A stretch of 64,000 nt of DNA from Streptomyces albiflavescens. GTDB lineage: Bacteria; Actinomycetota; Actinomycetes; Streptomycetales; Streptomycetaceae. Shown here piece after piece: positions 32,602 through 41,302 of this stretch. Below the pieces are notes generated by a model. The model saw only the letters and a program-made list of their open reading frames with translations. It made no database searches and was not told where the DNA came from. The translations under genes and the position numbers were made by a program. The stretch is from the NCBI RefSeq assembly GCF_014645835.1, contig NZ_BMMM01000027.1, positions 62,001-126,000 of the forward strand, read 5' to 3'. Every line of letters begins with the position of its first letter. Positions within the stretch are counted from its first letter, which is position 1.

Positions 32602-33977
32602 GCCGCGACCTCGCTCAGGACGGGCGCCGCGGTCTCGGGCCGCGGGGTGCGGAAGCGGTTGATGGCGCTCTCGTGGAGGGCGCGGAATTCGGGGGCCGTG
32701 ACGCCCAGTCCCTCGGCGGGTGCGAGGCAGCGCACCCCGACCTTGCCGTGGTGTTCGTTGCGGTGGATGGACTGGACGGCCTGGGCCACCTCGTCGAGGG
32801 CGTACGTCCGCGAGAGCGTCGGGTGGATGCGGCCCTTGGCGATGAGACGGTTGGCCTGCCAGGCCTCGCGGTAGTTGGCGCAGTGGGAGCCGACGATCCG
32901 TTTGAGGCTCATCCAGAGGTAGCGGTTGTCGTACTCGTGGGTGTAGCCGGCCGTGGAGGCGCAGGTCACGATGGTGCCGCCCTTGCGGGTGACGTACACG
33001 GAGGCGCCGAAGGTCTCGCGGCCCGGGTGCTCGAAGACGATGTCGACGTCCTCTCCCCCGGTCAACTCCCTTATGCGCGCGCCGAACCGGCGCCACTCCT
33101 TGGGGTCCTGGGTGTGCGGGTCCCGCCAGAAGCGGTAGCCCTCCTCCTTGCGGTCGATGATCAGCTCGGCGCCCATTTCACGGGCCAGCGCGGCCTTTTC
33201 GGGCGAGGAGACCACGCAGATGGGGTTCGCTCCGCCGGCCAGCGCGAGCTGGGTGGCGTACGAGCCGAGGCCACCGACGGCGCCCCAGACGAGGACGTTG
33301 TCACCCTGCTTCATGCCCGCGCCGTTCTGGGTGACCAGCTGGCGGTACGCGGTGGAGTTGACCAGCCCGGGCGAGGCGGCCTCCTCCCAGGTGAGGTGTT
33401 CGGCCTTGGGCAGCAGCTGGGTCGACTTGACGAGGGCGAGTTGGGCGAGTCCGCCGTAGTTGGTCTCGTATCCCCAGATGCGCTGCTCGGGGTCGAGCAT
33501 GGGGTCGCCGTGGCCCTCCGCGTGCTCGAGTTCGACCGAGACGCAGTGCGCCACCACGCGGTCGCCGGTGCCCCAACGCCGCACGCCGGGCCCGCACTTG
33601 AGGACCACGCCCGCCAGGTCGGAGCCGATGACGTGGTAGGGCTGGTCGTGCCGGGCGGCGAGACCGCCGAGGCGCGCATAGCGCTCCAGAGCCGCGAAGG
33701 TGGGAACGGGCGAGAACAGTGCGCTCCAGACGGTGTTGTAGTTCACGGCGCTCGCCATGACCGCCACCAGTACTTCACCCGGTCCCGGGGTGGGGGTCGG
33801 CACCTCCTGGATGTGAAGGGAGTCGGCGGGACGCCGATCGCGCAGTTCCATTCCCTCGAACATCCCCGCCTCCTCCTTGTGGAGGACGGCTGCCCGGAAG
33901 GACTCGGGGACTCCCAGGGCCGCCACATCGGCCGGCACCGAGTCCGGGGACTCGATCACCTCCACCAGTTCGCGCAT
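32598..33977 (-). CDS. ccr: Crotonyl-CoA carboxylase/reductase (alkylmalonyl-CoA-forming)
   Basis: This 459-residue medium-chain reductase adds hydride from NADPH and CO2 to a 2-enoyl-CoA, giving ethyl- or longer alkylmalonyl-CoA. Landmarks are ASAVNYNTVWSALFSPV, RIWGYETNYGGLAQL, the Rossmann motif VWGAVGGLGSYATQLALA, and the CO2-site histidine in GSHCANYREAWQANRL. The family also includes secondary-metabolism enzymes that take C6-C12 enoyl-CoAs. Residues lining the acyl pocket cannot be judged without a structure. It is the first gene of the operon with the dehydrogenase, the 55-residue gene, proA and the 54-residue gene. Start ATG 33977. Confidence 0.93.
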   Translation of the reverse strand: MRELVEVIESPDSVPADVAALGVPESFRAAVLHKEEAGMFEGMELRDRRPADSLHIQEVPTPTPGPGEVLVAVMASAVNYNTVWSALFSPVPTFAALERYARLGGLAARHDQPYHVIGSDLAGVVLKCGPGVRRWGTGDRVVAHCVSVELEHAEGHGDPMLDPEQRIWGYETNYGGLAQLALVKSTQLLPKAEHLTWEEAASPGLVNSTAYRQLVTQNGAGMKQGDNVLVWGAVGGLGSYATQLALAGGANPICVVSSPEKAALAREMGAELIIDRKEEGYRFWRDPHTQDPKEWRRFGARIRELTGGEDVDIVFEHPGRETFGASVYVTRKGGTIVTCASTAGYTHEYDNRYLWMSLKRIVGSHCANYREAWQANRLIAKGRIHPTLSRTYALDEVAQAVQSIHRNEHHGKVGVRCLAPAEGLGVTAPEFRALHESAINRFRTPRPETAAPVLSEVAA

Positions 33978-34016
33978 GGTCAGGCACCACCTTCCGCGGT
34001 TCACACTCGACAAGAA

Positions 34017-34196
34017 CTCAACAACCAGTGAACTCAACAAGGAAGGAGTTTTGCATGAACCCGAAAACCCGGCAAGCCCCGACCGCCCACCCCCGCACAC
34101 CTCTTGACTCCCAGGCGGGCAGCCCGCCGACGCCCCTTGTGTGCGCGCCACCCCGCATGCAAAACTCATCATCAGTTGAGTTCAACGCGTAGTGAA
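34017..34196. promoter_or_regulatory. Mirror-image operator pairs in the ccr/antiporter divergent promoter
   Basis: Two tandem pairs of 16-bp operators face each other: CTCAACAACCAGTGAA (34017) plus CTCAACAAGGAAGGAG (34033), and CTCATCATCAGTTGAG (34165) plus TTCAACGCGTAGTGAA (34181). Each pair adjoins one arm of a perfect 12-bp inverted repeat, GAGTTTTGCATG (34046-34057) and CATGCAAAACTC (34156-34167). A TTGAGT (34176-34181) with TAAGTT 16 bp on could be the antiporter promoter. Confidence 0.7.
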
Positions 34197-34239
34197 TTAA
34201 GTTCAATGTCCGACGAGTTTCGACGCCGGAGGAGATGCC

Positions 34240-35583
34240 GTGACGCATCCGCACGCAGCCGAAGCACTGCAGGCCACCGCCATCGCCGGCATCGCCGGCA
34301 TCCTGATCGCGGGTACAGTCCTCGCCCAGCTCGCCCGCCGCATACGCCAGCCCGCTGTCATCGGCGAGATCACGGCGGGAATCCTGCTGGGACCCAGTCT
34401 GCTGGGACTGCTTCCAGGAAACCCGACGCAGCGTCTGTTTCCGGACGAAGTACGCCCCTTACTCTCCATGGTCGCCCAACTGGGCCTGCTGCTCTTCATG
34501 TTCACCGTGGGGTGGGAGCTCGACTGGACGACCATGCGGCGCAGGAAGAGCTCCGTCGCCGGAGTGACCGCGGGCAGCATCCTGGCCCCGATGGTGCTCG
34601 GCTTCGGGGTCGCCGCGGTGATCTACCACAGCCACTCGCACGTCAACGGGGAGAAGGTGCCGTTCAGTTCGTTCGGCCTGTATCTGGGCGTCAGCATGTC
34701 GATCACCGCGTTCCCGGTGCTGGCCCGGATCCTCAAGGACAACAACCTCAGCCGCACGAAGATCGGCGCGCTCGCGCTGACCAGCGCGGCCTTCGGCGAC
34801 GTACTGGCCTGGTGCCTGCTGGCCGGGGTGGTGGCGATCGTGACCGCGTCCGGTCCCTCCGGTTTCACCGACACCCTGTGGATGTCGGCCGGTTACGGCG
34901 CCGCGATGATCGTCGTCGTCCGCCCGCTGCTCACCCGAGGTGTCGCCTGGATCTCCAAGCGCGGCACCGGCGTCCATCTGGCCACCCTGGTCACGGCCGG
35001 GCTGCTGCTCTCCGCGTACACCACGTCGAAGATCGGCATCCACCCCATCTTCGGCGCCTTCGCCTTCGGCCTGGTCATGCCCCGCAAGCCGGAGGTCCTG
35101 CTGGAGGAGAAGATGCTGCGCCCGTTGCAGCACGCCGGTGAACTCATGCTGCCCGTCTACTTCATCGTCACCGGACTCTCGGTCGACGTCGCGGCCATGT
35201 CGCTCACCGCCTGGGGAGAGCTGGGCCTGATCCTCGCCGCGGCCATCCTCGGCAAGCTGCTCGGCGCCGGACTGCCGGCCAAGTCCTTCGGGCTCGGCTG
35301 GCGGGAGTCGACGGGCGTCGGCGTCCTGATGAACACGCGGGGCCTGACCGAGCTGATCATCCTCGGCGTCGGCCTCAGCCTCGGAGTGCTCGACCAGTCC
35401 CTGTTCACCGAAATGGTCCTCATGGCGCTGATCACCACGGCCATGACCGGCCCGCTCCTCCCGTTCCTCTTCCCCCGGTCCCGGATGGATCTGATCGCCA
35501 CGCCCGCCCGGTCCGACTCGGCCGCCTCGCTGGTCCGGATGCCCGAGCCGGCCGGCGGGCAGACCTCGGACCTGGCCGGGTAG
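34240..35583 (+). CDS. CPA2 family cation:proton antiporter
   Basis: A 447-residue membrane protein with about 12 helices. The N-terminal part holds LARRIRQPAVIGEITAGILLGPSLLGL, the CPA2 (KefB/GerN-like) signature, and VSMSITAFPVLARIL, with the exchanger motif near TSAAFGDVLAW. There is no TrkA-N regulatory domain at the C-terminus. Antiporters of this group are found in several antibiotic clusters. Here the predicted halogenated phenolic pyrroles would be protonophores, so an exchanger for self-protection is plausible (inference). It is the first gene of the plus-strand operon that continues to the flavin reductase. Start GTG 34240 behind GGAGGAG. Confidence 0.88.
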   Translation: MTHPHAAEALQATAIAGIAGILIAGTVLAQLARRIRQPAVIGEITAGILLGPSLLGLLPGNPTQRLFPDEVRPLLSMVAQLGLLLFMFTVGWELDWTTMRRRKSSVAGVTAGSILAPMVLGFGVAAVIYHSHSHVNGEKVPFSSFGLYLGVSMSITAFPVLARILKDNNLSRTKIGALALTSAAFGDVLAWCLLAGVVAIVTASGPSGFTDTLWMSAGYGAAMIVVVRPLLTRGVAWISKRGTGVHLATLVTAGLLLSAYTTSKIGIHPIFGAFAFGLVMPRKPEVLLEEKMLRPLQHAGELMLPVYFIVTGLSVDVAAMSLTAWGELGLILAAAILGKLLGAGLPAKSFGLGWRESTGVGVLMNTRGLTELIILGVGLSLGVLDQSLFTEMVLMALITTAMTGPLLPFLFPRSRMDLIATPARSDSAASLVRMPEPAGGQTSDLAG

Positions 35584-35771
35584 CCGGCTCAGGCCACACC
35601 CGTGGCGCGCCGCAGTCGATCGGGGCCACCACCCGGATCCGGCCGCGTGTGAACAGAACCGGCCGCGCGAACGGAACCGGCCGCACACCGGGTCCGCGAC
35701 GCCGCACATCACCCCCCTTCGTCGCTCGGCACCCGCAGGAGCAGCGACGCTCAGACAAGGAGATGGCCCAG

Positions 35772-37178
35772 GTGCACCCCGTCATCAGCACTCTTTCCCG
35801 CGTCTTCGACATGCCGTCGGAGTTCATCGGCGACGAGATGCAGCTTCGCGCCGTGGCCAGCTGGGACAACCTCACCGCCGTGGAACTCCAGGTCCATCTG
35901 GAGCACGAGTTGGGCACCACCCTCGACGACCATCTCATCGAACACATCGAGTCGGTCGGACAGTTGCGCGCCTTCTACGACGACCGGCTCGCCGAACTGT
36001 CCCACATCAAGGCACCGCCGGACGCGTCGTCGATCGCCCCCGCGCTGCCGGGGCCGGTGCCTTCGGCCGTCGAGCAGGAGCTGACGGACATCTCGGAGGT
36101 GGTGGTCGGTGAGACGGGGATCTCCGAGGTGGACCCCGTCCGGGGGCGGCTGGCCTACCGCGGTTATCCCATCGAGGAGTTGATCGGCCGGGTGACCTTC
36201 GAGGAGGTCGTCCATCTGCTGATCCGCGGCTGGCTGCCGGACGCCGAGGAGCTGAGCGCTTTCAAGACGCGGCTCGTCGCGGCCCGTGAACTGCCGCCCA
36301 TGGTCGCGACGAACCTGGTGCTCAACGCAAACTCCAGCACCTCGTCCGTGCTGCGCACCGCGGTTCCCGCGCTCGGCGTCGCCGCGGAGGCGAACGCCGA
36401 CCCGGCCGCCCACATCGACCTGCGCGAGCGCCTGGTCGCGCGGATCCCGACGATCTTCGCGACCCAGCAGGCGGCCCGCGCCGGGCGACGGCTGCCGAAC
36501 CCCGCGCCCGAACTCTCGCACGCCGAGAACATCCTCTACATGCTGGGCCTGCCCCGCGATCCGGAGCGGGTACGCCTGGTCGACCTCTGCCTGGTCCTGC
36601 AGGCCGAACACGGCTGCAACGCCTCGGCGTTCGCGGCCCGGGTCGCGGCCGGCACCGGCGCCGACACCTTCGCCACCATCACCGTCGCGCTCGCCACGTT
36701 CACCGGGCCGCTGCACGGCGGCGCCGCCCACCAGGTGATCGACCTGGCCCGCGAGGACGGCAATCCGGACACCACCGCCGCCTATCTGCGCGGGCGAGCC
36801 GACCAGGCCTCCGCCGCCCGGGTCAGGCCCGGCTCGCACGCCGAGGAGGACCCCCGCGTCAGGCCGCTGCGCGAGGCGGCCCGCGCCTTCAACACGGGCC
36901 CCGGCAGCGACCGCATCCTGCAGGTCCTGGACGCCGTACGGGCCGCGGCCCACCCGTCGAAGGGACCGCGCCCCTATCTGACCGTGGACTGCTACGCCGC
37001 CGCGATCTACCACCTGCTCGGCATGCCGTCCGACCTGTTCGTCCCGATGTTCGCGGCCGCCCGGGTCCCCGGCTGGCTCGCCCACGTCGAGGAACAGCGG
37101 GCCCAGCAAGGGCGCATCCATCCACGGCTGCGCTATGTCGGCCCGCGGAACCTGCGCCACTTCCCCGAGCACAACTGA
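35772..37178 (+). CDS. Carrier-like domain fused to citrate synthase
   Basis: A 468-residue protein. Residues 1-75 look like an acyl carrier protein (helix with SWDNLTAVELQVHLEHELG), but the pantetheine serine of the WDSL motif is Asn33, so it should not be loaded. A Pro/Ala linker follows. Residues about 85-468 are a citrate/2-methylcitrate synthase with apparent triad His280 (AEHGCNASAFAARV), His315 (GPLHGGA) and Asp406 (LTVDCYAA). Citrate synthases condense an acyl-CoA with oxaloacetate; a role here is unknown. The start GTG 35772 is preferred because AAGGAG abuts the ATG at 35763. It lies between the antiporter and the prolyl dehydrogenase, so it is clearly part of the operon. Confidence 0.8.
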   Translation: MHPVISTLSRVFDMPSEFIGDEMQLRAVASWDNLTAVELQVHLEHELGTTLDDHLIEHIESVGQLRAFYDDRLAELSHIKAPPDASSIAPALPGPVPSAVEQELTDISEVVVGETGISEVDPVRGRLAYRGYPIEELIGRVTFEEVVHLLIRGWLPDAEELSAFKTRLVAARELPPMVATNLVLNANSSTSSVLRTAVPALGVAAEANADPAAHIDLRERLVARIPTIFATQQAARAGRRLPNPAPELSHAENILYMLGLPRDPERVRLVDLCLVLQAEHGCNASAFAARVAAGTGADTFATITVALATFTGPLHGGAAHQVIDLAREDGNPDTTAAYLRGRADQASAARVRPGSHAEEDPRVRPLREAARAFNTGPGSDRILQVLDAVRAAAHPSKGPRPYLTVDCYAAAIYHLLGMPSDLFVPMFAAARVPGWLAHVEEQRAQQGRIHPRLRYVGPRNLRHFPEHN

Positions 37179-37232
37179 CCAGCGATCCGATCAGGGAGGG
37201 CGCGCCCCCTTCCCCGTACCCCAGGAGCAGAT

Positions 37233-38372
37233 GTGGAGTTCGGCTGGAACGAGGGCCAACAGGCCCGCTACGACGAGGTACTCGAGGCGACCCGGGCCGC
37301 CTTCCCCGCTCCGCCCGGCGCGGGCCACGGGTTCTACACCCGCAAGGACTGGCTGCGGCTCGGCGATATCGGCATGCTCGGCTCCTGCCTGCCCGAGGAG
37401 TACGGCGGGCAGGGACTCGGCGCGCTCGACACCGCGCGCGTCGTGGAGGCCGTGGGCCGTGGCTGCGCCGACACCGGGCTGGTGTTCGGCGCGGCGGCGC
37501 ACACTTTCGCCTGCGCCGTGCCCGTCGCCCGGTTCGGAACCGATGCCGTACGCCGGCGGATGCTGCCCGAACTGGCCTCGGGGCGGCTGATCGCGGGCAA
37601 CGCCATGACGGAGCCGGAGGCCGGCTCGGACTCCTCACGGCTCGGCACGATCGCGACGCCCACCGACGGCGGGTTCGTGCTCAACGGCACGAAGAGCTTC
37701 GTCTCCAACGGACCGGCCGCCGATGTGTATGTGACGTACGCGACCGTCAATCCCAAGATGGGCTTCCTCGGTGTCACCGGCCTGGTCGTCGACCGGGAGA
37801 CGCCCGGCGTCGTCGTGGGCAAGCCCTACGAGAAGATGGGCATGCACTCCTGCCCGGCCGGTTCCGTCACCTTCGAGGACTGCTTCGTGCCCGAGGTGCA
37901 GGTGCTCGGCGGTGTCGGCGCGGGTGCGGCGATCTTCCAGCACTCCATGGGCTGGGAGCGCGCCTGCCTCTTCGCGCTCTACGTCGGGCTGCTCGACCGC
38001 CTCCTGGAGCAGTGCGTCACACACGCCCGGGAACGCCGTCAATTCGGGCGCAGGATCGGCGAGTTCCAGTCGGTGTCCCACCGGATCGCCGACATGAAGC
38101 TGCGCCTGGAGAGCGCCCGGCTGCTGCTGTACCGCGCCTGCTGGTCGATGGACCAGGGCGATCCTTCCGTGCTCGAAATCGCCCTGTCGAAGCTGGCCGT
38201 GTCCGAGGGCGTGCTGGCGTCCGCCGCCGACGCGGTCCGGATCTTCGGCGGCCGCGGCTATCTGCGCGAGGACGGCATCGAGGCCGCGCTGCGCGACGCC
38301 GTGCCCAGCACGATCTTCTCGGGAACCTCGGACATCCAGCGTCAGTTGATAGTGAAGGAGATAGGCCTGTGA
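37233..38372 (+). CDS. Prolyl-carrier-protein dehydrogenase (acyl-CoA dehydrogenase fold)
   Basis: A 379-residue flavoprotein of the RedW/PltE/PigA group that oxidises L-prolyl-S-PCP by four electrons to pyrrole-2-carboxyl-S-PCP. Features are AMTEPEAGSDSS, GTKSFVSNGPAADVYV, and GGRGYLREDGIEAALRD. The usual C-terminal catalytic Glu is replaced (IFSGTSDIQR), but a Glu sits in GWERACLFA, the isovaleryl-CoA-dehydrogenase position reported for prolyl dehydrogenases. Its stop overlaps the proline adenylase start, as in other pyrrole pathways. Start GTG 37233, 6 bp after AGGAG. Confidence 0.9.
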   Translation: MEFGWNEGQQARYDEVLEATRAAFPAPPGAGHGFYTRKDWLRLGDIGMLGSCLPEEYGGQGLGALDTARVVEAVGRGCADTGLVFGAAAHTFACAVPVARFGTDAVRRRMLPELASGRLIAGNAMTEPEAGSDSSRLGTIATPTDGGFVLNGTKSFVSNGPAADVYVTYATVNPKMGFLGVTGLVVDRETPGVVVGKPYEKMGMHSCPAGSVTFEDCFVPEVQVLGGVGAGAAIFQHSMGWERACLFALYVGLLDRLLEQCVTHARERRQFGRRIGEFQSVSHRIADMKLRLESARLLLYRACWSMDQGDPSVLEIALSKLAVSEGVLASAADAVRIFGGRGYLREDGIEAALRDAVPSTIFSGTSDIQRQLIVKEIGL

Positions 38373-39844
38373 GGCTCCACCAGCTCGTCATCGACTCCGC
38401 CCGGCGCGCCCCGGACGCCCCGGCCGTGCGCTCGTCCCAAGGGGTGTTCAGCTACCGGGAACTCGACGACCTCGCCGACCGGTACGCGGCCGCGCTGCAC
38501 CGGCGAGGCGTTCGCCCCGGCGACCGGGTCGTGCTGTGGACCCACAAGACCCTGGACGCCATCGCCCTCATGCAGGGCGCGCTGCGCATCGGCGCGATCT
38601 ACGCACCGGTCAGCGCCAACAACCCGGCCGCCCGGGTCCAGCGCATCGCCGCCAGTTGCACGCCCGCCCTGGTGGTCGCCGACGCCGACGGCATCCGGCG
38701 CGCCGCGGATGTCGACTGGGACGACGCCCTGCCGCTCGCCTCCTTCGCCGAGGTGCGCGAGGAGGCCCCGGTCGCTGACGCCCCGGCGCCGTACGAGAAC
38801 GAGCCCAACGAACCGGCGTACATCCTCTACACCTCCGGCTCCACCGGCGAGCCGAAGGGCGTCTGCATCAGCCACAAGAACGCGCTGTCCTTCATCCGCT
38901 GGGCCGCCGAAGAGGTGGGTGTCACCGCGGACGACCGGCTGTCCAACCACGCGCCCTTCAACTTCGACCTCTCCGTCTTCGACCTGTACGCCACCTTCCT
39001 GGCCGGTGCCTCGGTCGTCCTGGTGCCCGAGGGCTTGGCGTACGACCCGGCGCAGCTCGGCGCGCTGCTGCGCCGCGAGCGGATCACCGTCTGGTACTCG
39101 GTGCCGTCCGCGCTGGTCCTGATGATGCAGCGCGGCGAGCTGCTGACCGGTGAGCCGCCGGCCGATCTGCGGGTGTGCGTCTTCGCCGGGGAGCCGTTCC
39201 CCATGCAGCAGGTCCACGAGTTGCGCAAGGCGTGGCCGGATGTGCGGATGCTCAACTGGTACGGGCCGACCGAGACCAATGTGTGCACCAGCTACGAGGT
39301 CACCGACCGCGATCTGGGCAGCACCCGTCCGTTGCCGATCGGCACCGCGGTCAGCGGTGACCGGATCCGGATACACCCGCCGCGCGAGCGTGAGGGCGAG
39401 ATCGTGGTCAGTGGGCCGACGGTGATGCTCGGCTACTGGGGCCGGGAGCCGCAGAAGGGCGCGTACTTCACCGGTGACATCGGGCGGATGGGGCCCGACG
39501 GAATGCTGGAGTACGTGGGCCGGCGTGACCACATGGTGAAGGTGCGCGGGCATCGCATCGAGCTCGGCGACATCGAGGCGGTGGTCGCCGCGAACCCCAA
39601 GGTGGCCTCCGCCGCGTGTGTCGTGGTGGGTAGCGGTCTGGACGCGAAGATCCACGCCGTGGTGGTGCCGGAGGGCCCGCGGGCTCCCGGGCTGCTCGAA
39701 CTCAAGCGCGAGTGTGCCGACCGGCTGCCCCTCTACATGGTGGTCGACGCGGTCCATGTCGTCCCCGAACTGCCGCTGACCGGCAACGGGAAGACGGACC
39801 GTCAGGCTCTGCTGAACCAGATCACCGCCGTCGACGCGCGGTGA
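38369..39844 (+). CDS. Stand-alone adenylation enzyme, probably L-proline-specific
   Basis: A 491-residue adenylate-forming enzyme without carrier domain (RedM/PltF type). Core motifs: YILYTSGSTGEPKG (A3), NWYGPTETNVC (A5), YFTGDIG (A7), GRRDHMVKVRGHRIELGDIE (A8) and PLTGNGKTDRQAL (A10 lysine). It should activate proline with ATP and load the free PCP encoded at 43106. Proline specificity is inferred from the coupled dehydrogenase and free PCP, not from reading the pocket. Start GTG 38369 overlaps the dehydrogenase stop. Confidence 0.9.
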   Translation: MRLHQLVIDSARRAPDAPAVRSSQGVFSYRELDDLADRYAAALHRRGVRPGDRVVLWTHKTLDAIALMQGALRIGAIYAPVSANNPAARVQRIAASCTPALVVADADGIRRAADVDWDDALPLASFAEVREEAPVADAPAPYENEPNEPAYILYTSGSTGEPKGVCISHKNALSFIRWAAEEVGVTADDRLSNHAPFNFDLSVFDLYATFLAGASVVLVPEGLAYDPAQLGALLRRERITVWYSVPSALVLMMQRGELLTGEPPADLRVCVFAGEPFPMQQVHELRKAWPDVRMLNWYGPTETNVCTSYEVTDRDLGSTRPLPIGTAVSGDRIRIHPPREREGEIVVSGPTVMLGYWGREPQKGAYFTGDIGRMGPDGMLEYVGRRDHMVKVRGHRIELGDIEAVVAANPKVASAACVVVGSGLDAKIHAVVVPEGPRAPGLLELKRECADRLPLYMVVDAVHVVPELPLTGNGKTDRQALLNQITAVDAR

Positions 39845-39949
39845 GCGCCGGTGCCAGACGTCCGGCGCAGCCCCGTGACAGCCACCCGGTGAACCCCGAT
39901 GACCTCCGCGGCCCTGATCCGCCTCGGCCTCAGAGACGAGGACCTGCCC

Positions 39950-40480
39950 ATGTCTGAACGACTCAGCACTCCCGACACCCTGTTGGACCAGGTGGACCTC
40001 CACACCTTTCGTTCGGTGATGGGGTCCCTGCCGACCGGGGTGAGCGTCGTCACCAGCCTCACGGCCGATGGCGAGCCGCGCGGCCTCACGTGCAGCGCGG
40101 TGTGCAGCGTGTCGGCCTCGCCACCGCTGCTGCTGGTCTGTGTCAAGCAGCCCAGCGCGACCCTCGAAGCCATCCACCAGAGCTCGGTCTTCGCGGTGAA
40201 CTTCCTCTCCGCCGGTATGGCCGAGACGGCCCGCACCTTCGCGTCGCCGGTGCCCGAGCGGTTCGAGGGCGTGCCCTGGTCCGCGGGCAAGCGCACCTCC
40301 GCGCCGCTGCTCGACAACACCGTGGCGTTCGCGGAGTGCATCCTGACGAGCAGCCACCTGGCGGGCGACCATCAGGTACTCATCGGCCGCCTGGTGCACG
40401 GCGACGTCTCCACCACCAATACCCCGCTGGCCTACTGGCGGGCCCAGTTCTCCGAGGTGCACGCGCACCCTGCCGCCTGA
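39950..40480 (+). CDS. Flavin reductase
   Basis: A 176-residue NAD(P)H:flavin oxidoreductase of the short-chain HpaC/PheA2 family. Signatures are FRSVMGSLPTGVSVVTS, LTCSAVCSVSASPPLLLVCV, VFAVNFLS and HQVLIGRLV. It would supply free FADH2 to the flavin-dependent halogenases. It ends the plus-strand operon. The start at ATG 39950 has GAGG 8 bp upstream; an ATG 51 bp earlier adds 17 residues. Confidence 0.9.
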   Translation: MSERLSTPDTLLDQVDLHTFRSVMGSLPTGVSVVTSLTADGEPRGLTCSAVCSVSASPPLLLVCVKQPSATLEAIHQSSVFAVNFLSAGMAETARTFASPVPERFEGVPWSAGKRTSAPLLDNTVAFAECILTSSHLAGDHQVLIGRLVHGDVSTTNTPLAYWRAQFSEVHAHPAA

Positions 40481-40944
40481 GACGGCCCGTTGCGCCGCCG
40501 GCCCTCGCCCTGTTCTTCAGGGGCGGGGGCCGACGGCGTGGGCGCGTGCACGGTTCGCCTACCAGCGGTGGGGGTGGGTTGGGGCCGTGTCGGTATATCC
40601 GCCCGTCGTGGGCGTGCGTCGGGGGCGCGGACGCGGTTCGCCTATCACCGGTGGGTGGGTCGGGGCCGTGCCGGTACATCCGCCCGTCGCGTGGCGTGCG
40701 TACCGCTCGGGGTTGCAGATGGTTCGACTTGGCTGTGCGGAGCTGTAAGCGACGGGCGGTGATGTACCGGCACGGCCCCTCCCGTCGGTGGGCGGCTGCG
40801 GGCCGTCCTCGCTACAGACCTCCCTCGCTGCAGGCCGTTCTGGCTGAGGGACAGCCCCTCCCGTGCGTACAGCAGCTGCGGGCCTCCCGTGCTGAGGGAC
40901 CGCCACTCACCAGCCGACGCGACTGCCCGCCGCCGCCCTCGTCG
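40481..40944. repeat. Gap with dispersed inverted repeat, copy C
   Basis: This is the left part of an 822-bp convergent gap without a gene. The left arm of the dispersed repeat occurs twice, a decayed copy at 40581-40608 (GTGTCGGTATATC core) and an intact one at 40662-40690 (GTGCCGGTACATC core), inside an about 82-bp direct duplication. The right arm is 40749-40779 (GCGACGGGCGGT then GATGTACCGGCAC). Orientation is the same as copy A. Confidence 0.7.
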
Positions 40945-41102
40945 CAGACCTCCCGCACTACGGGACGACCCCTCCCCTGCCCACGGCGACCGCAGGCCGC
41001 CCTGGCCTCAGACCTCCCGCACTACGGGACGACCCCTCCCCTGCTCACAACGACCGCAGGCCGCCCTCGCCTCAGACCTCCCTCGCTGCGGGCAGCCGTG
41101 CC
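40945..41102. repeat. 64-bp tandem repeat
   Basis: Two near-identical 64-bp units start CAGACCTCCCGCACTACGGG at 40945 and 41009, with a partial third from 41073 that diverges after about 12 bases. The remaining sequence to 41302 is GC-rich with related short motifs (CTCGCTGCGGGCAG occurs twice). No start signals support the open frames here. Confidence 0.75.
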
Positions 41103-41302
41103 ACTGGAGGAGGCGGCACGGGCGCAGCGGGGGCGTGCCGCGGCTGCGGGTCGTCATCGCTGCGGTCTCCCTCGCTGCGGGCAGTCGTGCCGCTGGGGGC
41201 GGCACGGGTGGGCGCAGCGGCGCCCCGTCAGCGCCGGGCTGCGAAACTCGCCCCGAGCCCAGCCCCTGCGCCGGGCGCGTGGTGCGGGTGCGGGACGACG
41301 GG

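Noticed and set aside
34054..34192. 46-codon ORF (ATG behind AAGGAG) in the ccr/antiporter intergenic region
   Set aside because: Its start lies in one arm of the inverted repeat and its end inside an operator; the Pro-rich product has no features. Kept only as a possible leader peptide, not as a gene.
40500..41300. Open frames crossing the repeat region, including the long plus-strand frame
   Set aside because: They follow tandem and inverted repeats, have no start signals and no recognisable domain.
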